A DNA stretch of 64,000 bases, taken from the NCBI GenBank assembly GCA_963662905.2, contig CAXXFD010000001.1, positions 434,001 through 498,000 on the forward strand, in the 5' to 3' direction. The position numbers and the translations under genes were made by a program. Every line of letters starts with the position of its first letter. The first letter of the stretch is position 1. Positions 62,501 through 64,000 of this stretch are shown here, piece by piece. This stretch comes from G963662905 sp963662905 (GTDB lineage Bacteria; Bacteroidota; Bacteroidia; Bacteroidales; WRLA01). The notes beneath the pieces were generated by a model that saw only the letters and a program-made list of their open reading frames with translations, had not been told where the DNA came from and made no database searches.

Positions 62501-63289
62501 AATCGTTTTCCACTCAACAAAGGGGTTCATTGCCGACATAAAATCATCATAACAAATGATCAGCATATTGCCATCTTCTTCGAGCGGGGTATAGCGTGAA
62601 GCTGAGTTGTAGTTAATAAACTGACGCTGATAAACCTGTGCAAAATCGGCACTGATTACATCGGGCGCAGTATTTGAGGCCATAGTGTTGATGTTTGAAC
62701 TGCCAACGGCTTTGATACGAAGGTTCACATCATAATAAACGCGCAGTGTTTTGGTAACTGCATTATAACGGAAGGGATAAAAAACCACTGTTTGTCCACG
62801 GAAATCGCGCAGAACATAAGGAGTTCTCATCTCTGCTGCTTGCTGTGGGAAAAAGGCGTCTGTAGCATAGGCATCGCCATAAGTATAAGCTACATCGGCA
62901 GGGTTGATATCGCGGGTAAAATTACCTTTTGAAGGAGCAATGCTGATGTTATCAAAATCTTTGTATTGTGCTGAAATAACTTCAACTTCCATTTCCTGAT
63001 CTGCAGGGACAATAACGGAAGCAGTCATTTTCACAAGATCAGGGCTTCCTTTTTGCAGGATGGTTGAAGCACCCTTAAGGCGCACCACTTGTTCGGTACC
63101 CTTAGGAGTTTGTACATCAAAAAGGTAAAAGCCATCAAGGCTGAAATTGATCTCTGATGACTGAAGATCAGAGGAAATAAGGTTTGTTTGGGCTTTGGTC
63201 TGACTAGAGCCCGTAACCGCTACCCAATTTTGTGCTGAGAGGGTCAATACCCCGAACAGCATTAGGAAAGTAAAGAGTAAATTTCTCAT
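59543..63289 (-). CDS. gingipain-like C25 cysteine protease with T9SS sorting domain
   Basis: This 1248-residue secreted protease has a signal peptide (MRNLLFTFLMLFGVLTLSAQ) and a C25-type propeptide (about 25-215). The catalytic domain (about 220-580) has the His in INYTGHGSTTSWG (about 440) and the Cys in FSVACVNGNF (about 475). An Ig/Fn3-like domain follows (PFANLSWEAG ... YETEYFWRIDAVNDFG). Next comes a jelly-roll adhesin-like domain (FETGNFLANAWVMEGDADW), then PKD-like repeats (ALWTTNGDGSFDDP, VLWTTSGDGAFGDP). A type A sorting domain ends the protein (FEIYPNPTSGNVNL ... KKLILNK). Both catalytic residues are present. It resembles gingipain R-type proteases in family, but specificity cannot be read. 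Confidence 0.92.
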   Translation of the reverse strand: MRNLLFTFLMLFGVLTLSAQNWVAVTGSSQTKAQTNLISSDLQSSEINFSLDGFYLFDVQTPKGTEQVVRLKGASTILQKGSPDLVKMTASVIVPADQEMEVEVISAQYKDFDNISIAPSKGNFTRDINPADVAYTYGDAYATDAFFPQQAAEMRTPYVLRDFRGQTVVFYPFRYNAVTKTLRVYYDVNLRIKAVGSSNINTMASNTAPDVISADFAQVYQRQFINYNSASRYTPLEEDGNMLIICYDDFMSAMNPFVEWKTISGMTVEMVNSSQFSSANDIKSFVTDYYNDNGLTYLLIVGDAPQVPTMNTSAGHSDQAYGYIEGSDSYAEVFVGRFSAEDISDVEIQVTKAVEYEKEPNTNGTWMEHNVGIASDQGPGDDNEYDYQHIRNIQNDLLGYTWETSAELFDGSQGGLDAAGSPSPGDVANEINAGTSIINYTGHGSTTSWGSSGFSNSDINSLTNDDMLPYIFSVACVNGNFVNSTCFAEAWLRAENNGEPTGAVATIMSTINQSWDPPMHGQDAMVDILVESFTDNIKRTFGGVTVNGCFEMNDEYGSGGDEMTDTWTIFGDPSLMLRTKMPANLNATYEPIIPINATTYSVSTNAGDGRAALSYNGELLGVGYLQNGNATITLNQPLTSTMLELDLVILPFNFEPLITTIQITAEPGQVLQPVPASGKLGVYPFANLSWEAGIGGEPTAYKVFVGTDNPPTNLVNGDEVNTPEYIFANELAYETEYFWRIDAVNDFGTSEGEVWSFIVAEPPGEDFETGNFLANAWVMEGDADWVIDDVTVFHEGFSARSGAIGDDQVSSLKIEMEVEGFMSHIKFFQRVSTDGSDKLRFYIDGSLKGEWGGLSQWSEEIFNVTSGHHVFEWKYEKGSANAGGDDAVWVDFIYFPTTSVMSANAGQDMNICEGSSCELHASGAGYTSALWTTNGDGSFDDPTIPEAVYTPGSQDIANGAVILTFEVTDGEDSAEDNMTLTIQPAPVAFAGGTAEICAGEEITIQSSNADNHQSVLWTTSGDGAFGDPTRLHAIYTPGFEDATNGSVELTLTVVGIEPCAEASDVITLTVNSAPLAPEKPAGPEAVAVNQIGQSVYTVAEVEGATAYLVSLSDETAGTVNMEANVATVSWNIDFFGEIEITAQAINECGESELSEALLVTLDNNVGIGEQENDKFEIYPNPTSGNVNLVCPAGYQLEVRNLLGELVYNVNETSEGKTQLDMSRFPNGIYYIVRISEEGKDIKKLILNK

Positions 63290-63338
63290 AATGATTTGGT
63301 TATTAATCGCTGATTGATTGTTCTGTAATATTGAAACA

Positions 63339-63372
63339 CAAAAATATGCTTTAGTTGCATAAGAAGTCCAAA
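63339..63372 (-). promoter_or_regulatory. candidate promoter of the C25 protease gene
   Basis: On the minus strand: TTTG, a 22-nt spacer, then TATTTTTG (plus strand 63339-63346), near the Bacteroidota consensus spacing. The start would lie about 40 nt before the ATG. Confidence 0.5.
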
Positions 63373-63412
63373 AATATTCTCCGGTGCCAAATTTAACTAA
63401 TAAAACCGAAAT

Positions 63413-63442
63413 AAGGGCCTTTCTTCAAAAAGAAAAGCCCTT
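63413..63442 (-). terminator. terminator after the partial T9SS gene
   Basis: AAGGGC-C-TTTCTT and AAGAAA-A-GCCCTT form a stem with one internal mismatch. It lies 25 nt after the stop of the gene at 63467 and just upstream of the C25 protease promoter. Confidence 0.65.
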
Positions 63443-63466
63443 AAAAGATGTTAAATCAAGAAATTA

Positions 63467-64000
63467 CTATTTCTGGAGTACGATTCGTTTCATCTCGGTA
63501 CGCTCACCGGAACGCAGCATAATGAAATAAATTCCGTTATTAAAGTCTGTCAAATCGAGTTGCGACTGAATGTCGTTAACTGTTTGTTTATAAACTTCCT
63601 GTCCTAAAATATTAAGCACGTTCAGTTCAGCACTCTGAGCATTTGAAATCTGGATATGGAATAATCCTGTTCCCGGGTTTGGATAAACCGCAAAACGTAG
63701 TTCTTCCTGTTCGTCAAGACCTGTTCCAAAATAAACAAATGCGTTTTCTGATACAGCAAATTCACTTGTGCCGCAACCATTGCTTGCGCGGACCTGAAGT
63801 GTTACATCGCCTTCAAAACCGGTATTCCAATCGATGGTACAGCTTGCTGCATCACCTGCTGTTACAGTACCGGCAGCAGATGGTTCAAGAACCCATTCAT
63901 AAGATTCTGCGCCAGGCACTTCACCAACACTCACTTCAGTTACAGGAGTTCCGGCAGTATTGATCTCTGTGGGAAGAACAGGAGCTTCGGTAGTCATTGG
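63467..64000 (-). CDS. 3' end of a large T9SS protein (partial, runs off the window)
   Basis: The reading frame is open to the window edge, so the ATG at 63997 is internal. The visible 177 codons hold a domain around APVLPTEINTAG ... VTLQVRASNGCGTSEFAVSE and a sorting domain (FAVYPNPGTGLFHIQISNAQ ... RTEMKRIVLQK). The same PKD-like/sorting layout closes the neighbouring C25 protease (AITAQAINECGESELSEALL-type segment), so this may be a tandem paralogue. The catalytic part would lie outside the window. Confidence 0.8.
   Translation of the reverse strand, partial: PMTTEAPVLPTEINTAGTPVTEVSVGEVPGAESYEWVLEPSAAGTVTAGDAASCTIDWNTGFEGDVTLQVRASNGCGTSEFAVSENAFVYFGTGLDEQEELRFAVYPNPGTGLFHIQISNAQSAELNVLNILGQEVYKQTVNDIQSQLDLTDFNNGIYFIMLRSGERTEMKRIVLQK

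Overview
The window comes from a member of the Bacteroidota, most likely a Bacteroidales-type gliding or marine/gut relative. Evidence: many secreted proteins end in type IX secretion (T9SS) C-terminal sorting domains with the SPNPA / YPNPT signature; there is a gingipain-type C25 protease, a SprB-like repeat, a TonB receptor with a carboxypeptidase-regulatory-like N-terminus, and several -7 boxes of the Bacteroidetes form TAnnTTTG. No rRNA, tRNA or CRISPR array was seen.

Layout. 1-928 is gene-free and repeat-rich. 929-7402 holds two large T9SS surface proteins and a truncated duplicate of the first one's 3' end. 7442-15282 is an insertion-sequence graveyard: an IS4-type element with a small AbrB-like gene, an IS630-type element that splits a beta-propeller/PKD gene with a TA target duplication, and an IS21 element that splits a short YD/T9SS gene.

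15199-34222 is the most interesting region. It is an RHS/SpvB polymorphic-toxin-like locus on the minus strand. A YadA-head-like fibre protein lies upstream of a 2143-aa Sec-exported SpvB/FG-GAP/TcdB/RHS protein with a hydrophobic, glycine-rich tip and an adjacent membrane protein (putative immunity). Downstream is an array of displaced tip cassettes: a second hydrophobic tip with its own membrane protein, then two soluble tips each followed by a related lipoprotein. Stubs of a further lipoprotein and a further tip mark old recombination scars. A conserved segment of about 88 bp at the RHS core/tip border is present four times. One cassette is split by a second IS21 element, which itself carries an IS66 element in its istA gene; the IS66 has a 650-bp tandem duplication of its left end. 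Removing each insertion restores an exact reading frame.

34432-41049 holds a T9SS protein and housekeeping genes (purC, a DUF554 membrane protein, phoH, a SAM hydroxide adenosyltransferase, and an unknown Asp-rich protein). 41313-51082 is a sucrose-use locus: TonB receptor, sucrose phosphorylase, MFS permease, LacI regulator with a cluster of CG-centred operators, sugar:H+ symporter and fructokinase. Together these would import sucrose, phosphorolyse it to glucose 1-phosphate plus fructose, and phosphorylate the fructose. 51259-53878 encodes an MBOAT/AlgJ-type O-acetylation pair. 53890-59324 is a minus-strand housekeeping run (hpt, a double adenylate kinase, adk, obg, PAP2 phosphatase, tilS). 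59543-64000 has a C25 protease and the 3' end of a second T9SS protein.
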